DNA of 64,000 nucleotides from Promicromonospora iranensis (GTDB lineage: Bacteria > Actinomycetota > Actinomycetes > Actinomycetales > Cellulomonadaceae): positions 310,001 through 374,000 of the forward strand of contig NZ_JAJQMN010000006.1 in assembly GCF_028994775.1 (NCBI RefSeq), in the 5' to 3' direction. The notes under the pieces are model-generated. The model worked only from the letters and a program-made list of their open reading frames with translations. It made no database searches and was not told the DNA's origin. Position 1 is the stretch's first letter. The number at the start of each line of letters is the position of its first letter. Shown here one piece after another: positions 49,958 to 58,588 of the stretch. A program made the position numbers and the translations under genes.

Positions 49958-51139
49958 TCAGTGCAACCTTCGATCATCCCCCGACATGCTCGCGAGCGCC
50001 TCCGTTGGCGTGCCTTCGTCACGCCAGCGCAGCGTCGCCGCGACCCCGTCCATGAGCTCGACCGATCCCTCCGGCGCGAACGTCAGGCCGGCGTCCTGCC
50101 CCACCGCGGCGCGCACGAGCGCCACCGAGGCCGGCAGCTCCTCCAGCTGCTCCGTCACGCCCAGCGCCTCGAGCTCGGACCGGGACGACGCGATGTGCAT
50201 CGGGTCCGGCCCGATCCAGAGCTTGCGGCCGTTCATGGGCGAGCCGCCCGTGCCGTACTCCTCGGCCAGGACGAGTTCCTTGACCTGTCCTCGGGCGAGC
50301 ACCGAGACGACGTCGCCCACCGAGGTCACCGCGTTCGACTCACGGCCGAGCTCCTGCCGCAGCTCCGCCAGGACGCGCTCTCTGCGGCGCTCCCGGTACG
50401 AGTCGAGGGCCTCACCGACGCGTTCGGCGAACGCGCCCTCGTGGACACCGCCGCCGCTGCGGCCGCCGCCCGAGACCTCGACCACCTTCTCCGTGGTCGG
50501 CGCCGTCAGCGCCGCACGGACCAGGGCGACAGCCCGCACGTCCCCCGTCAGCAGCACCAGCTCCGGCCTGGACTCGGCGACCCGACGTTCGATCTCGGTA
50601 GCCACGGCGGCCGCGTTGCGCTCCCACGAGTCCTCGGCACGGGACTCGATGCGCGCACGCTTGACCTCGTTGGACCCGGACTTCTCGATCTCGTCGTGCG
50701 GCGCCTGGAAGGTGCTGTGCTCCTTGCCGCCCGGCCCCGCCCGCAGGAAGTCGGCACCCTGCCGGTCCACCGCCACCTTGAGCAGCTCCACGGACTCGTC
50801 GGCGGCCAGCGCCGCCTGCAGCAGCGCCGGCACCGCTGCCCATGAGCTCGTCGTCGCGGTCGGCGGGTTGTTCACCACGCGGTCCACCAGCACACCCGTG
50901 TCGTCCGCTATGACCACACGGCCGTGCGGCCCCGGGACCCTCGTGGGCCGCAACACCACCTCTTGGATCGCGTCGAGCACGGCGTTCGGCGCCCCTTGCT
51001 GCGCCAGATCCTTGCGCGCCGCGTTCCAACGACCTTCGACGTCGCGGTCGGCGGCCTGCTCGGACGGCGTCGCGTCCAGGTGCAGTGTCGCAAAGGGGCC
51101 CGGGTGGCCGAGGAGGGGTTTGAGCCAGTCGATCTTCAT
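49958..51139 (-). CDS. baeRF/Vms1-like protein (Rv2629 family)
   Basis: Protein of 393 residues of the release-factor-1-like superfamily that includes actinobacterial baeRF2/Rv2629 proteins and the eukaryotic peptidyl-tRNA hydrolase Vms1. Visible features are the N-terminal MKIDWLKPLLGHPGPFATLH, RVVIADDTGVLVDRVV near residue 74, and a central LVLLTGDVRAVALVRAALTA. A Gly/Ser loop (EVSGGGRSGGGVHEGAF, near residue 245) stands where related factors carry their catalytic GGQ-type or Q-rich loop; a true GGQ is absent. In archaeal and eukaryotic relatives this fold acts on stalled ribosomes, so a role in ribosome rescue or hibernation is possible but not shown. GGAGG precedes the ATG. Confidence 0.72.
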   Translation of the reverse strand: MKIDWLKPLLGHPGPFATLHLDATPSEQAADRDVEGRWNAARKDLAQQGAPNAVLDAIQEVVLRPTRVPGPHGRVVIADDTGVLVDRVVNNPPTATTSSWAAVPALLQAALAADESVELLKVAVDRQGADFLRAGPGGKEHSTFQAPHDEIEKSGSNEVKRARIESRAEDSWERNAAAVATEIERRVAESRPELVLLTGDVRAVALVRAALTAPTTEKVVEVSGGGRSGGGVHEGAFAERVGEALDSYRERRRERVLAELRQELGRESNAVTSVGDVVSVLARGQVKELVLAEEYGTGGSPMNGRKLWIGPDPMHIASSRSELEALGVTEQLEELPASVALVRAAVGQDAGLTFAPEGSVELMDGVAATLRWRDEGTPTEALASMSGDDRRLH

Positions 51140-51340
51140 TCGAACCTCCGCGTCTCCCGCCGAGGTCGAAGTGATGCCCTACCGCACGACCTCGCCCCGG
51201 CGTTCCCTCCAGGAAACGACGGATCGCGGGCACACGCCACCCCCAGGCGGGAATTACCTGTGACCGGAGCACCAAGTTTCTGCCACCCGACGTCGATCAA
51301 CGACCCGCAAAGGGTCAAGCGACGACAAGTGCTAACCCCT

Positions 51341-51688
51341 TCAAGCGTATGTGTCGACCTCAGGGAGGTTGTCGCCCTTGTGCCGCGCTGCGATCACCTC
51401 GTGGTGGCGGATCACCTCGCTCACGATGAACTGGCGGAACTGCACGGCGAACTCGGGGTCGAGGCCCGACTCCTCGGCGATCGCCGTGAGCCGGGCGATC
51501 TGCTGCTGATCGCGCGACGGGTCCGCCGGCGGAAGGCCACCCACCGCCTTCAGCTCTCCGACCCTCCGCGTCATCTTGAACCGCTCGGCGAGCAGGTGGA
51601 CGAGCGCCGCGTCGATGTTGTCGATGCTCCCGCGGAGCCGGATGATCTCGGACGGCACCGGAGCACTGGTCGGTTCGTTGTCAGACAC
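51341..51688 (-). CDS. Chorismate mutase (AroQ type)
   Basis: Small helical enzyme of 115 residues converting chorismate to prephenate for phenylalanine and tyrosine synthesis. The first helix IIRLRGSIDNIDAALVHLLA carries the usual R-x-x-I-D-x-I-D pattern, RFKMTRRVGELKA the active-site lysine and arginine, and the last helix VSEVIRHHEVIAA the final conserved residues. It lacks the tail of secreted mutases and should act in the cytoplasm, where actinobacterial partners (DAHP synthase) often activate it. TAGCCT lies six bases before the GTG start. Confidence 0.85.
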   Translation of the reverse strand: MSDNEPTSAPVPSEIIRLRGSIDNIDAALVHLLAERFKMTRRVGELKAVGGLPPADPSRDQQQIARLTAIAEESGLDPEFAVQFRQFIVSEVIRHHEVIAARHKGDNLPEVDTYA

Positions 51689-51694
51689 AGGAAG

Positions 51695-51700
51695 AGGCTA
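51695..51700 (-). promoter_or_regulatory. -10 box TAGCCT of the chorismate mutase gene
   Basis: TAGCCT is six bases before GTG 51688 with no ribosome site between them. Confidence 0.45.
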
Positions 51701-51839
51701 ACCCGCCCGGGGGGATCACCGGCGAAGGCTGTTCCGACCTGCAACGTGGATCGGCTACAGTCTGGCGAGCAGGCACGCAACTTGGTGAAGGCCCAGAACT
51801 CTGGCTTCACCTCTTCAAGACTTCAACGGAGAGCAGCAG

Positions 51840-53669
51840 ATGACACTCGCCACGTCGCCGGCCTTGGTGGAGGTGCCAGAAGGCACCAGCATCAACACGA
51901 TCCTCGCGGACCGCGTGGCACGCTCCGGAGACGAGGCGCTCATCGAGCGGCGTGAGACCCCGAACGGCCCGTGGACCGCGGTGTCGGCCCGTCAGTTCGA
52001 GGACGAGGTCCTCGCCGTCGCCCGCGGCCTGGTGGCCCGCGGCGTCGGACCTGGCGACCGCGTGGCGATCATGTCGCGCACCCGCTACGAGTGGACCCTG
52101 ATCGACTTCGCCATCTGGGCCGCCGGCGCCGTGGCCGTGCCGGTCTACGAGACGTCCTCGGCAGAGCAGGTCCAGTGGATCCTGTCCGACGCGGACGTGC
52201 GCCTGATCGTCGTCGAGTCCCGTGCGCACGCCGAGACGGTCCGCAGCGTGCGCGCCAGCCTGCCCACGCTCGAGGACATCCTCCTCATCGACGACGACGC
52301 CGTCCTCGACCTGCGCAAGGGTGGCACCAACCTCTCCGCCGGCATCGTCGCCGAACGCCGCGACGCCGTCCGCCGCGACGACCTGGCGACCATCATCTAC
52401 ACCTCCGGCTCCACCGGCCGACCCAAGGGTGTCGAGCTCACGCACGGCAACTTCGCGCACCTCTCGATGAATGCAGCCGTCGGCATCCCGGAGCTGCTGC
52501 AGGCCGAGAACGCCCGCACGCTCCTGTTCCTCCCCCTCGCGCACGTGTTCGCGCGCTTCGTCGAGGTCGCGACGATCGCTGGCAGCGCCGTGCTGGGCCA
52601 CGCCCCGGACATCAAGAACCTCGTGGCCGACCTGGGCACCTTCCGCCCGACCTACCTGCTCGCCGTGCCGCGCGTGTTCGAGAAGGTCTACAACAGCGCC
52701 GAGCAGAAGGCGTCGTCGGGCCTCAAGGCCAAGATCTTCACCTGGTCCGCCCGGGTCGCCGAGGACTGGTCCCGGGCCATGGACGCCCCGGACGGCCCCG
52801 GACGCGCGCTCCGGACGAAGCACGCGATCGCCGACAAGCTCGTCTACAGCAAGCTCAAGGCCACCATGGGCGGCCAGCTGAAGTGGGCGGTCTCCGGCGG
52901 CGCGCCCCTCGGCGAACGCCTCGGCCACTTCTTCCGCGGCGCGTGCGTGACCATCCTCGAGGGGTACGGCCTCACCGAGACCACCGCCCCGACCGCGGTC
53001 AACCGCCCCGGACAGATCGTGATCGGCTCGGTGGGCCCGGCCTTCTTCGGCACGGACATCAGCATCGCGGACGACGGCGAGGTGCTGCTGCGTGGGCCGC
53101 ACATCTTCCGCGGCTACCGCAACGAGCCGCAGCTGACCGACGAGGCGTTCGCGGGCGGCTGGTTCCGCACCGGTGACCTCGGCCGCCTCGACGAGCACGG
53201 CCACCTGCACATCACGGGCCGCAAGAAGGAGATCATCGTGACGGCCGGCGGCAAGAACGTCGCCCCGGCCGTCCTCGAGGACCGCATGCGCGCCCACCCG
53301 ATCGTCAGCCAGGTGGTCGTGGTCGGCGACCAGCGTCCCTTCATCGGCGCCCTCGTCACGCTCGACGCCGAGATGCTGCCCGGCTGGTGCGCGGCGAACG
53401 GCCTGCCCAAGCTGTCCGTGGCGGAGGCCCGCGTGCACCCGAAGGTGCTGGCCGAGCTCGACAAGGCGGTCGCCCACGCGAACGAGGCGGTGTCCAAGGC
53501 CGAGTCGATCCGCAGGATCACGGTGCTCGACATCGACTTCACCGAGGCCAACGGGTACCTCACGCCGTCCATCAAGGTGAAGCGCTCCAAGGTGATCGCC
53601 GACTTCGCGAGCACCATCGACGCCCTGTACGCGCCGGTGCCGCAGACCAGGGCCACCGCCGCGCGCTGA
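51840..53669 (+). CDS. Long-chain acyl-CoA synthetase (AMP-forming)
   Basis: Adenylating enzyme of 609 residues that activates fatty acids with ATP and joins them to CoA. The phosphate loop is IIYTSGSTGRPKGVELTHGN near residue 187, motif GYGLTETTAPTAVN near 378, WFRTGDLGRLDEHGHLHITG near 442, and KNVAPAVLEDRMRAHP near 475; the C-terminal lysine is in NGYLTPSIKVKRSKV. ATG 51840 has GGAG eight bases upstream, and TACAGT at 51755-51760 is a possible -10 box. It is a single gene, convergent with clpX across a terminator hairpin. Exact chain-length preference cannot be read from the sequence. Confidence 0.9.
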   Translation: MTLATSPALVEVPEGTSINTILADRVARSGDEALIERRETPNGPWTAVSARQFEDEVLAVARGLVARGVGPGDRVAIMSRTRYEWTLIDFAIWAAGAVAVPVYETSSAEQVQWILSDADVRLIVVESRAHAETVRSVRASLPTLEDILLIDDDAVLDLRKGGTNLSAGIVAERRDAVRRDDLATIIYTSGSTGRPKGVELTHGNFAHLSMNAAVGIPELLQAENARTLLFLPLAHVFARFVEVATIAGSAVLGHAPDIKNLVADLGTFRPTYLLAVPRVFEKVYNSAEQKASSGLKAKIFTWSARVAEDWSRAMDAPDGPGRALRTKHAIADKLVYSKLKATMGGQLKWAVSGGAPLGERLGHFFRGACVTILEGYGLTETTAPTAVNRPGQIVIGSVGPAFFGTDISIADDGEVLLRGPHIFRGYRNEPQLTDEAFAGGWFRTGDLGRLDEHGHLHITGRKKEIIVTAGGKNVAPAVLEDRMRAHPIVSQVVVVGDQRPFIGALVTLDAEMLPGWCAANGLPKLSVAEARVHPKVLAELDKAVAHANEAVSKAESIRRITVLDIDFTEANGYLTPSIKVKRSKVIADFASTIDALYAPVPQTRATAAR

Positions 53670-53701
53670 CGGTCCGGGCCCGACCCGCCCTGACGCATCA
53701 C

Positions 53702-53775
53702 GCAAGAACGCCTGCCCGGTCCCGACCAGCTCGACCACGAGGTCGAGCCTGTCGAGACCCGGCAGGCGTTCTTGC
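53702..53775. terminator. Shared terminator between acyl-CoA synthetase and clpX
   Basis: GCAAGAACGCCTGCC (53702-53716) pairs perfectly with GGCAGGCGTTCTTGC (53761-53775). The large loop contains the repeat GGTCGAGCCTGTCGAGACC (53741-53759), also found at 7582. The position between convergent genes fits a two-way terminator. Confidence 0.75.
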
Positions 53776-53798
53776 TGTGTGCCCGGCCCTTCGGTCCG

Positions 53799-55088
53799 CT
53801 ACGCGCTCTTCTCGCGCGGCTGACGGCCTCGCACGGGGTTCTTGCGCGGCACCACCGTCGGGTTCACGTTGTCGAGCACCACGTCGCGGGTGATGACCAC
53901 ACGCTCGATGTCGTCGCGGCTCGGCACGTCGAACATGACCTGCTGGAGCACCTCTTCGAGGATCGCCCGCAAGCCACGTGCGCCGGTCCCGCGGAGCAGG
54001 GCCTGCTCCGCGATGGCGCCGACGGCGGGCTCGTCGAACTCGAGCTCCACACCGTCGATCTCGAACATGCGCTTGTACTGCTTCACGAGGGCGTTCTTGG
54101 GCTCCGTGAGGATCCGTACCAGGGCGTCCCGGTCGAGCGGCGAGACGGACGCGATGACGGGCAGCCGGCCGATGAACTCGGGGATCAGGCCGTACTTCTG
54201 CAGGTCCTCGGGCCGGACCTCGGCGAAGAGGTCCTCGTCGACCGCGATCGACTCCATGGGGGCGCTGAACCCGATGCCGCGCTTGCGGGACCGGGCGGCG
54301 ACGATGTCGTCCAGCCCTGCGAAGGCGCCCGCCACGATGAACAGCACGTTCGTCGTGTCGATCTGGATGAACTCCTGGTGCGGGTGCTTGCGCCCGCCCT
54401 GCGGCGGCACCGATGCGGTGGTGCCCTCGATGATCTTCAGAAGCGCCTGCTGGACGCCCTCGCCGGACACGTCGCGCGTGATCGACGGGTTCTCCGCCTT
54501 GCGGGCCACCTTGTCGACCTCGTCGATGTAGATGATGCCCGTCTCGGCCTTCTTGACGTCGTAGTCCGCGGCCTGGATCAGCTTGAGCAGGATGTTCTCG
54601 ACGTCCTCGCCCACGTAGCCGGCCTCGGTGAGAGCGGTCGCGTCGGCGATCGCGAACGGCACGTTGAGCATCTTGGCCAGCGTCTGCGCCAGATAGGTCT
54701 TACCCGTGCCCGTGGGGCCGATGAGCAGGATGTTGGACTTGGCGATCTCCACCGGGTCCTGATCGTCCGGGCTGATCGACCGGCCGGCCTCGCCGGCCTG
54801 GATACGCTTGTAGTGGTTGTAGACCGCGACGGCCAGGGCGCGCTTGGCGGGGTCCTGGCCGATGATGTACTGCTCGAGGAAGTCGAAGATCTCGCGAGGC
54901 TTGGGCAGCTCTGTCAGCCCGAGCTCGGCTGCCTCACCGAGCTCTTCCTCGATGATCTCGTTGCACAGCTCGATGCACTCGTCGCAGATGTACACGCCCG
55001 GCCCGGCGATCAGCTTCTTCACCTGCTTCTGCGACTTGCCGCAGAAGTTGCACTTCAGCAGTTCCGCGCCGTCACCGATTCGCACCAC
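53799..55088 (-). CDS. clpX: ClpX, ATP-dependent unfoldase of the Clp protease
   Basis: AAA+ unfoldase of 429 residues that recognises tagged proteins and feeds them to ClpP. The zinc-binding domain is at the start (CNFCGKSQ, then [10 protein letters not shown], four cysteines), Walker [13 protein letters not shown] near residue 122, Walker [16 protein letters not shown] near 183, and sensor regions with RGIGFSAP and [11 protein letters not shown]. The IGF loop that docks to ClpP is represented by [10 protein letters not shown]. The frame is open upstream, but GTG 55088 gives the standard start [20 protein letters not shown] with AGGAG seven bases before it. It is separated from clpP2 by 280 bases including a terminator, so it may have its own promoter. 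Confidence 0.96.
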   Translation of the reverse strand: MVRIGDGAELLKCNFCGKSQKQVKKLIAGPGVYICDECIELCNEIIEEELGEAAELGLTELPKPREIFDFLEQYIIGQDPAKRALAVAVYNHYKRIQAGEAGRSISPDDQDPVEIAKSNILLIGPTGTGKTYLAQTLAKMLNVPFAIADATALTEAGYVGEDVENILLKLIQAADYDVKKAETGIIYIDEVDKVARKAENPSITRDVSGEGVQQALLKIIEGTTASVPPQGGRKHPHQEFIQIDTTNVLFIVAGAFAGLDDIVAARSRKRGIGFSAPMESIAVDEDLFAEVRPEDLQKYGLIPEFIGRLPVIASVSPLDRDALVRILTEPKNALVKQYKRMFEIDGVELEFDEPAVGAIAEQALLRGTGARGLRAILEEVLQQVMFDVPSRDDIERVVITRDVVLDNVNPTVVPRKNPVRGRQPREKSA

Positions 55089-55248
55089 TACCTGTCTCCT
55101 CGCCTTGTGCACCCTCACGGAGTCCCGCACAGGCCGGTTGACCCAGCAGATCCGCAACGTCGAGCGGTCTTACATCCATTCCACACCACCGGTGGCCTGT
55201 TGTCAGCCCGGCGGCCCGGCGGGTCGCACGACCGATATTCACCACATC

Positions 55249-55264
55249 ATGACAATTTTGTCAT
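55249..55264. promoter_or_regulatory. Palindrome ATGACAATTTTGTCAT upstream of clpX
   Basis: Seven-base arms ATGACAA/TTGTCAT around a two-base centre. It lies 160 bases before the clpX start and after the clpP2 terminator, in an AT-rich spot, and may be an operator for clpX. The regulator is unknown; the sequence is not of the ClgR type. Confidence 0.4.
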
Positions 55265-55292
55265 GTTCTGTGCAGCGTGTCCCACCATGCCC

Positions 55293-55340
55293 GACGCCGG
55301 GGCGTGTCGTCCACCGGTATTGGTGGCGCGCCCCGGCGTC
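55293..55340 (-). terminator. Terminator after clpP2
   Basis: GACGCCGGGGCG (55293-55304) pairs with CGCCCCGGCGTC (55329-55340), with an inner CCACC/GGTGG pair. It lies 28 bases beyond the clpP2 stop on the minus strand. Confidence 0.7.
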
Positions 55341-55368
55341 AGGAAGCGGACTCGACGAGACCGAGAGA

Positions 55369-56088
55369 TCAGTTCGTCACTACTGCGACGGGCTTGCGCG
55401 ACTCGAGCACCTCGTCGACCAGGCCGTACTCCTTGGCCTGTGCGGCGGTCAGGATCTTGTCCCGCTCGATGTCGTCCCGCACCTGGGCCAGCGGCTTGCC
55501 ACTGTGCGTCGACAGCGTCAGCTCGAGCCACTCGCGCATGCGGATGAGCTCGTTCGCGTGGATCTCGATGTCCGAGGCCTGCGCGTAGCCGCCACCCTCC
55601 ATCGCGGGCTGGTGGATCAGCACACGGGAGTTCGGGAGCGCCAGACGCTTGCCCGGCTGGCCGGCGGCCAGCAGGACGGCCGCGGCCGACGCCGCCTGGC
55701 CCAGGCAGGTGGTCTGGATCTGCGGCTTGATGAACTGCATGGTGTCGTACAGCGCAGTCATGGCCGTGAACGAGCCACCCGGGGAGTTGATGTAGATCGA
55801 GATGTCACGGTCCGGGTCCTGGGTCTCCAGGACCAGCAGCTGGGCCATGACGTCGTCGGCGGACGCGTCGTCGACCTGGACACCCAGGAAGATGATGCGG
55901 TCCTCGAACAGCTTGGTGTACGGGTCCTGGCGCTTGAAGCCGTACGCGGTGCGCTCCTCGAACTGCGGAAGCACGTAGCGCGCGGACGGCGTGGCGCCGG
56001 CGGTGGCATAAGGCAGCCCCATGCCCGAGTGGGCGCGTGCACCGGCAAGGCGCTCTGCGGCTGCGATGAACTGGGCTTCAGGACTCAC
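55369..56088 (-). CDS. clpP2: ClpP2, proteolytic subunit of the Clp protease
   Basis: Serine protease subunit of 239 residues that forms the mixed ClpP1P2 barrel. The active-site serine is in [17 protein letters not shown] near residue 133, histidine in [15 protein letters not shown] near 158, and aspartate in [13 protein letters not shown] near 209. The N-terminal 35 residues are longer than in ClpP1 and are typical of actinobacterial ClpP2, which is trimmed. The GTG start has GGAG upstream. It follows clpP1 by 43 bases and is co-transcribed with it. Confidence 0.95.
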   Translation of the reverse strand: MSPEAQFIAAAERLAGARAHSGMGLPYATAGATPSARYVLPQFEERTAYGFKRQDPYTKLFEDRIIFLGVQVDDASADDVMAQLLVLETQDPDRDISIYINSPGGSFTAMTALYDTMQFIKPQIQTTCLGQAASAAAVLLAAGQPGKRLALPNSRVLIHQPAMEGGGYAQASDIEIHANELIRMREWLELTLSTHSGKPLAQVRDDIERDKILTAAQAKEYGLVDEVLESRKPVAVVTN

Positions 56089-56131
56089 GATGGTCTCCTC
56101 GCAATAAAGGTAAGTATGCGTTTCCGGGCGG

Positions 56132-56761
56132 TCAGCTGGCCATGCCGCCGCCGCCGGCCAGCGCGGCGGTCTCGACGACGTGATCGACGAAGCCGTACTC
56201 CAGCGCCTCGGAGGCCGTGAACCAGTTGTCCCGGTCGTTGTCCTTGATGATCTTCTCGATCGGCTGCCCGGTCTGCTCGGACGTCAGCTCGGCGAGCACC
56301 TTCTTCATGTGCATGATGAGCTGCGCACCGATGCGTACGTCGGTCGCGGTTCCGCCGACGCCACCCGACGGCTGGTGCATCAGCACGCGGGCGTGGGGCG
56401 TGATGTACCGCTTGCCCTTCGTGCCGGAGGACAGCAGGAACTGTCCCATGGATGCAGCCATCCCCATCGCGACGGTCGCCACGTCCGGCTTGATGAACTG
56501 CATGGTGTCGTAGATCGCCATGCCGGCCGTGATGGAGCCGCCGGGCGAGTTGATGTACAGCCAGATGTCCTTGTCGGGGTCCTCGGCCGCGAGAAGCATC
56601 ATCTGCGCGCTGATCGCGTTCGCGTTCTCATCGCGCACCTCCGACCCCAGCCAGATGATGCGCTCCTTGAGCAGCCGGTTGTAGATGGAGTCGTTGAGCC
56701 CGAAGCCAGCACCCTCCGTCCGCGCTACCGGCCCAGCATCCATCCGCAGCAGATCGTTCAC
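56132..56761 (-). CDS. clpP1: ClpP1, proteolytic subunit of the Clp protease
   Basis: Serine protease subunit of 209 residues, partner of ClpP2. The serine is in [20 protein letters not shown] near residue 98, histidine in [15 protein letters not shown] near 123, and aspartate in [17 protein letters not shown] near 172. The start is decided by the ribosome site: GAGGAG touches the ATG at 56767, too close for use, but lies six bases before the GTG at 56761, so the protein probably begins [11 protein letters not shown] ClgR-type operator core lies 110 bases upstream. Confidence 0.93.
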   Translation of the reverse strand: MNDLLRMDAGPVARTEGAGFGLNDSIYNRLLKERIIWLGSEVRDENANAISAQMMLLAAEDPDKDIWLYINSPGGSITAGMAIYDTMQFIKPDVATVAMGMAASMGQFLLSSGTKGKRYITPHARVLMHQPSGGVGGTATDVRIGAQLIMHMKKVLAELTSEQTGQPIEKIIKDNDRDNWFTASEALEYGFVDHVVETAALAGGGGMAS

Positions 56762-56870
56762 GTCCATCTCCTCGGTTCTGACTCTCGTCTTTGGACCACG
56801 TCCTACGACGTCGTGTCGCTCGACCCTAACGTGCCCCTGCCCGCCTGAACTCCCGATCCGGCGGCCGTTT

Positions 56871-56881
56871 CGCCTACAGCG
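56871..56881. promoter_or_regulatory. ClgR operator core upstream of clpP1
   Basis: CGCCTACAGCG matches the published ClgR core CGCYNANRGCG in every fixed position. ClgR is the actinobacterial activator of clpP1P2 and other protease genes. The site is in the 237-base gap between clpP1 and tig, where such a site is expected. Confidence 0.75.
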
Positions 56882-56918
56882 CATCGGTGCTGCCCACGGC
56901 GAAGTCAGGGGGAACGCC

Positions 56919-56961
56919 GACGGCGGTCCGCACCCTCACGCCGAGGGTGCGGACCGCCGTC
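56919..56961 (-). terminator. Terminator hairpin after tig
   Basis: GACGGCGGTCCGCACCCT (56919-56936) pairs perfectly with 56944-56961 around a 7-base loop, 37 bases beyond the tig stop. It separates tig from the clpP1 promoter. Confidence 0.75.
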
Positions 56962-56998
56962 CGGCGTCATGCTTCAGCCCTGTCGGGCCGGGTGTGCG

Positions 56999-58399
56999 TC
57001 AGGCCTTGGCGGGCTCCGACGACTCCGGCTCGGAGCCCTCCGCGGGCGTCTCGGACGCCTCGTCGTCAGCGGCCTCCTGGGCCTGTGCCATCGCGTCGTT
57101 GAGCGCGGCCTGGGCCTCATCGGCATCTTCCGAGCCGATGAACTCGCTCAGGTCGACGACGTTGCCGTCGGAGTCCTTGACCTCGATCTGGCGCAGCGCG
57201 ACCGCGAGGGCCTTCGAGCGCGCGACCTCGCCGACCATGGCGGGGATCTGACCGCCCTGCTCGAGGGTCTGGATGAACTCGCTCGGCTCCATGCCGTACT
57301 GCTGCGAGGCGCTCACCAGGTACTCGACGAGCTCGCCCTGGCTCACCTGCACCTTGAGCTTCTCGGCGAGGGTGTCGAGCAGGATCTGGTTCTTGATCGC
57401 CTTGGTCGCGTCCTCGGTGACCTCGGCGCGGTGCTCGTCGTCCTCCAGGCGGCTCTCGGACTCGAGGTGGCGGTGCACCTCGGCCTGGACCACACCGGTG
57501 GGCACGGGGACCTCGACGGTCTCCAGCAGCTTCTCCATGAGGGCGTCACGGGCGGTGACGGCCTGGTTGGAGGTCTTGATGCCGGCGACCTGGGTCCTCA
57601 GGTCCTCCTTGAGCTCGTCCAGCGTGTCGAACTCCGAGGCGAGCTGGGCGAAGTCGTCGTCCACCTCGGGGAGGTCGCGCTGCTTGACCGAGGTGGCGGT
57701 GACGGTGACGTCCGCCTCCTTGCCCTCGTGGTCGCCGCCGGCCAGCGGCGCCTTGAAGGTGGTGGTCTCGCCGGCGGACAGGCCGGTCAGGGCCTCGTCC
57801 AGGCCCTCGAGCATGTTGCCGGAGCCGATCTGGTACGAGACGCCCGACACGGAGTCGACCTCCTCGTCACCGATGACGGCCTTCAGGTCGATGACGATGT
57901 AGTCGCCCTCGACGGCCGGGCGGTCCACGCCCACCAGGGTGCCGAAGCGCTCCCGCAGGGCGTCCATGCGCTCGGTGACGTCCTCGTCCGTGACCTGCGT
58001 GGACTCGACGGTCAGGTCGACGGCGGACAGGTCGGGCAGCTCGATCTCCGGGCGCACCTCGACCTCGGCCGTGAACTTCAGCTGGCCCTCGCCGGCCTTG
58101 GCCGGGATGTCGGTGACGTCGATCTCCGGCTGGGCGAGCGGACGAAGGTCGGTCTCGCCGAGCGCGTCACGGTAGAAACCGGAGAGGCCGTCGTTCACGG
58201 CGTGCTCGATCACGGCGCCCCAGCCGACCCGCTGGTCGATGATGCGCGGGGGCACCTTGCCCTTGCGGAAGCCGGGGATGTTCACCTGCTCCGCGATGTG
58301 CTCGTAGGCGTGATCGATGCTCGGCTTGAGCTCGTCGTAGTCCACCTCGACGGTCAGCTTGACCTTGGTGGGCTCCAAGGTCTCGACGGCGCTCTTCAC
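56999..58399 (-). CDS. tig: Trigger factor, ribosome-bound chaperone
   Basis: Chaperone and peptidyl-prolyl isomerase of 466 residues that binds nascent chains at the ribosome exit. The ribosome-binding signature is NIPGFRKGKVPPRIIDQRVG near residue 43, the FKBP domain spans about 150-240 (GDYIVIDLKAVIGDEEV, YQIGSGNMLEGLDEAL), and the helical arms follow. The acidic Ala/Glu tail (EASETPAEGSEPESSEPAKA) is usual in actinobacteria. The frame is open upstream, but GTG 58399 gives the standard start MKSAVETLEPTKVKLTVEV with GGAG nine bases before it. The order tig, clpP1, clpP2, clpX is the conserved one. Confidence 0.95.
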   Translation of the reverse strand: MKSAVETLEPTKVKLTVEVDYDELKPSIDHAYEHIAEQVNIPGFRKGKVPPRIIDQRVGWGAVIEHAVNDGLSGFYRDALGETDLRPLAQPEIDVTDIPAKAGEGQLKFTAEVEVRPEIELPDLSAVDLTVESTQVTDEDVTERMDALRERFGTLVGVDRPAVEGDYIVIDLKAVIGDEEVDSVSGVSYQIGSGNMLEGLDEALTGLSAGETTTFKAPLAGGDHEGKEADVTVTATSVKQRDLPEVDDDFAQLASEFDTLDELKEDLRTQVAGIKTSNQAVTARDALMEKLLETVEVPVPTGVVQAEVHRHLESESRLEDDEHRAEVTEDATKAIKNQILLDTLAEKLKVQVSQGELVEYLVSASQQYGMEPSEFIQTLEQGGQIPAMVGEVARSKALAVALRQIEVKDSDGNVVDLSEFIGSEDADEAQAALNDAMAQAQEAADDEASETPAEGSEPESSEPAKA

Positions 58400-58503
58400 T
58401 TCGATGGTCTCCAGAATGTCGGGGGTGCGCGCACGCCGGCGTACTGCGTCCCGGGGTGGCGCGGGGATGCTCAACTCAGTTGCGGCTGCTCGCTGAAAGC
58501 GAT

Positions 58504-58518
58504 GTGCGCCAGGCGCAC
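58504..58518. promoter_or_regulatory. Palindrome GTGCGCC-a-GGCGCAC upstream of tig
   Basis: A perfect seven-base inverted repeat 105 bases before the tig start, in the 189-base gap to the sugar permease. It could be an operator or part of a leader hairpin. Confidence 0.35.
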
Positions 58519-58588
58519 GGGCAACCCGTCAATGGTACGCCCCACGACCACAGGCGCCGAATGCAACCTGGTGTCGTGCCGCACACCG

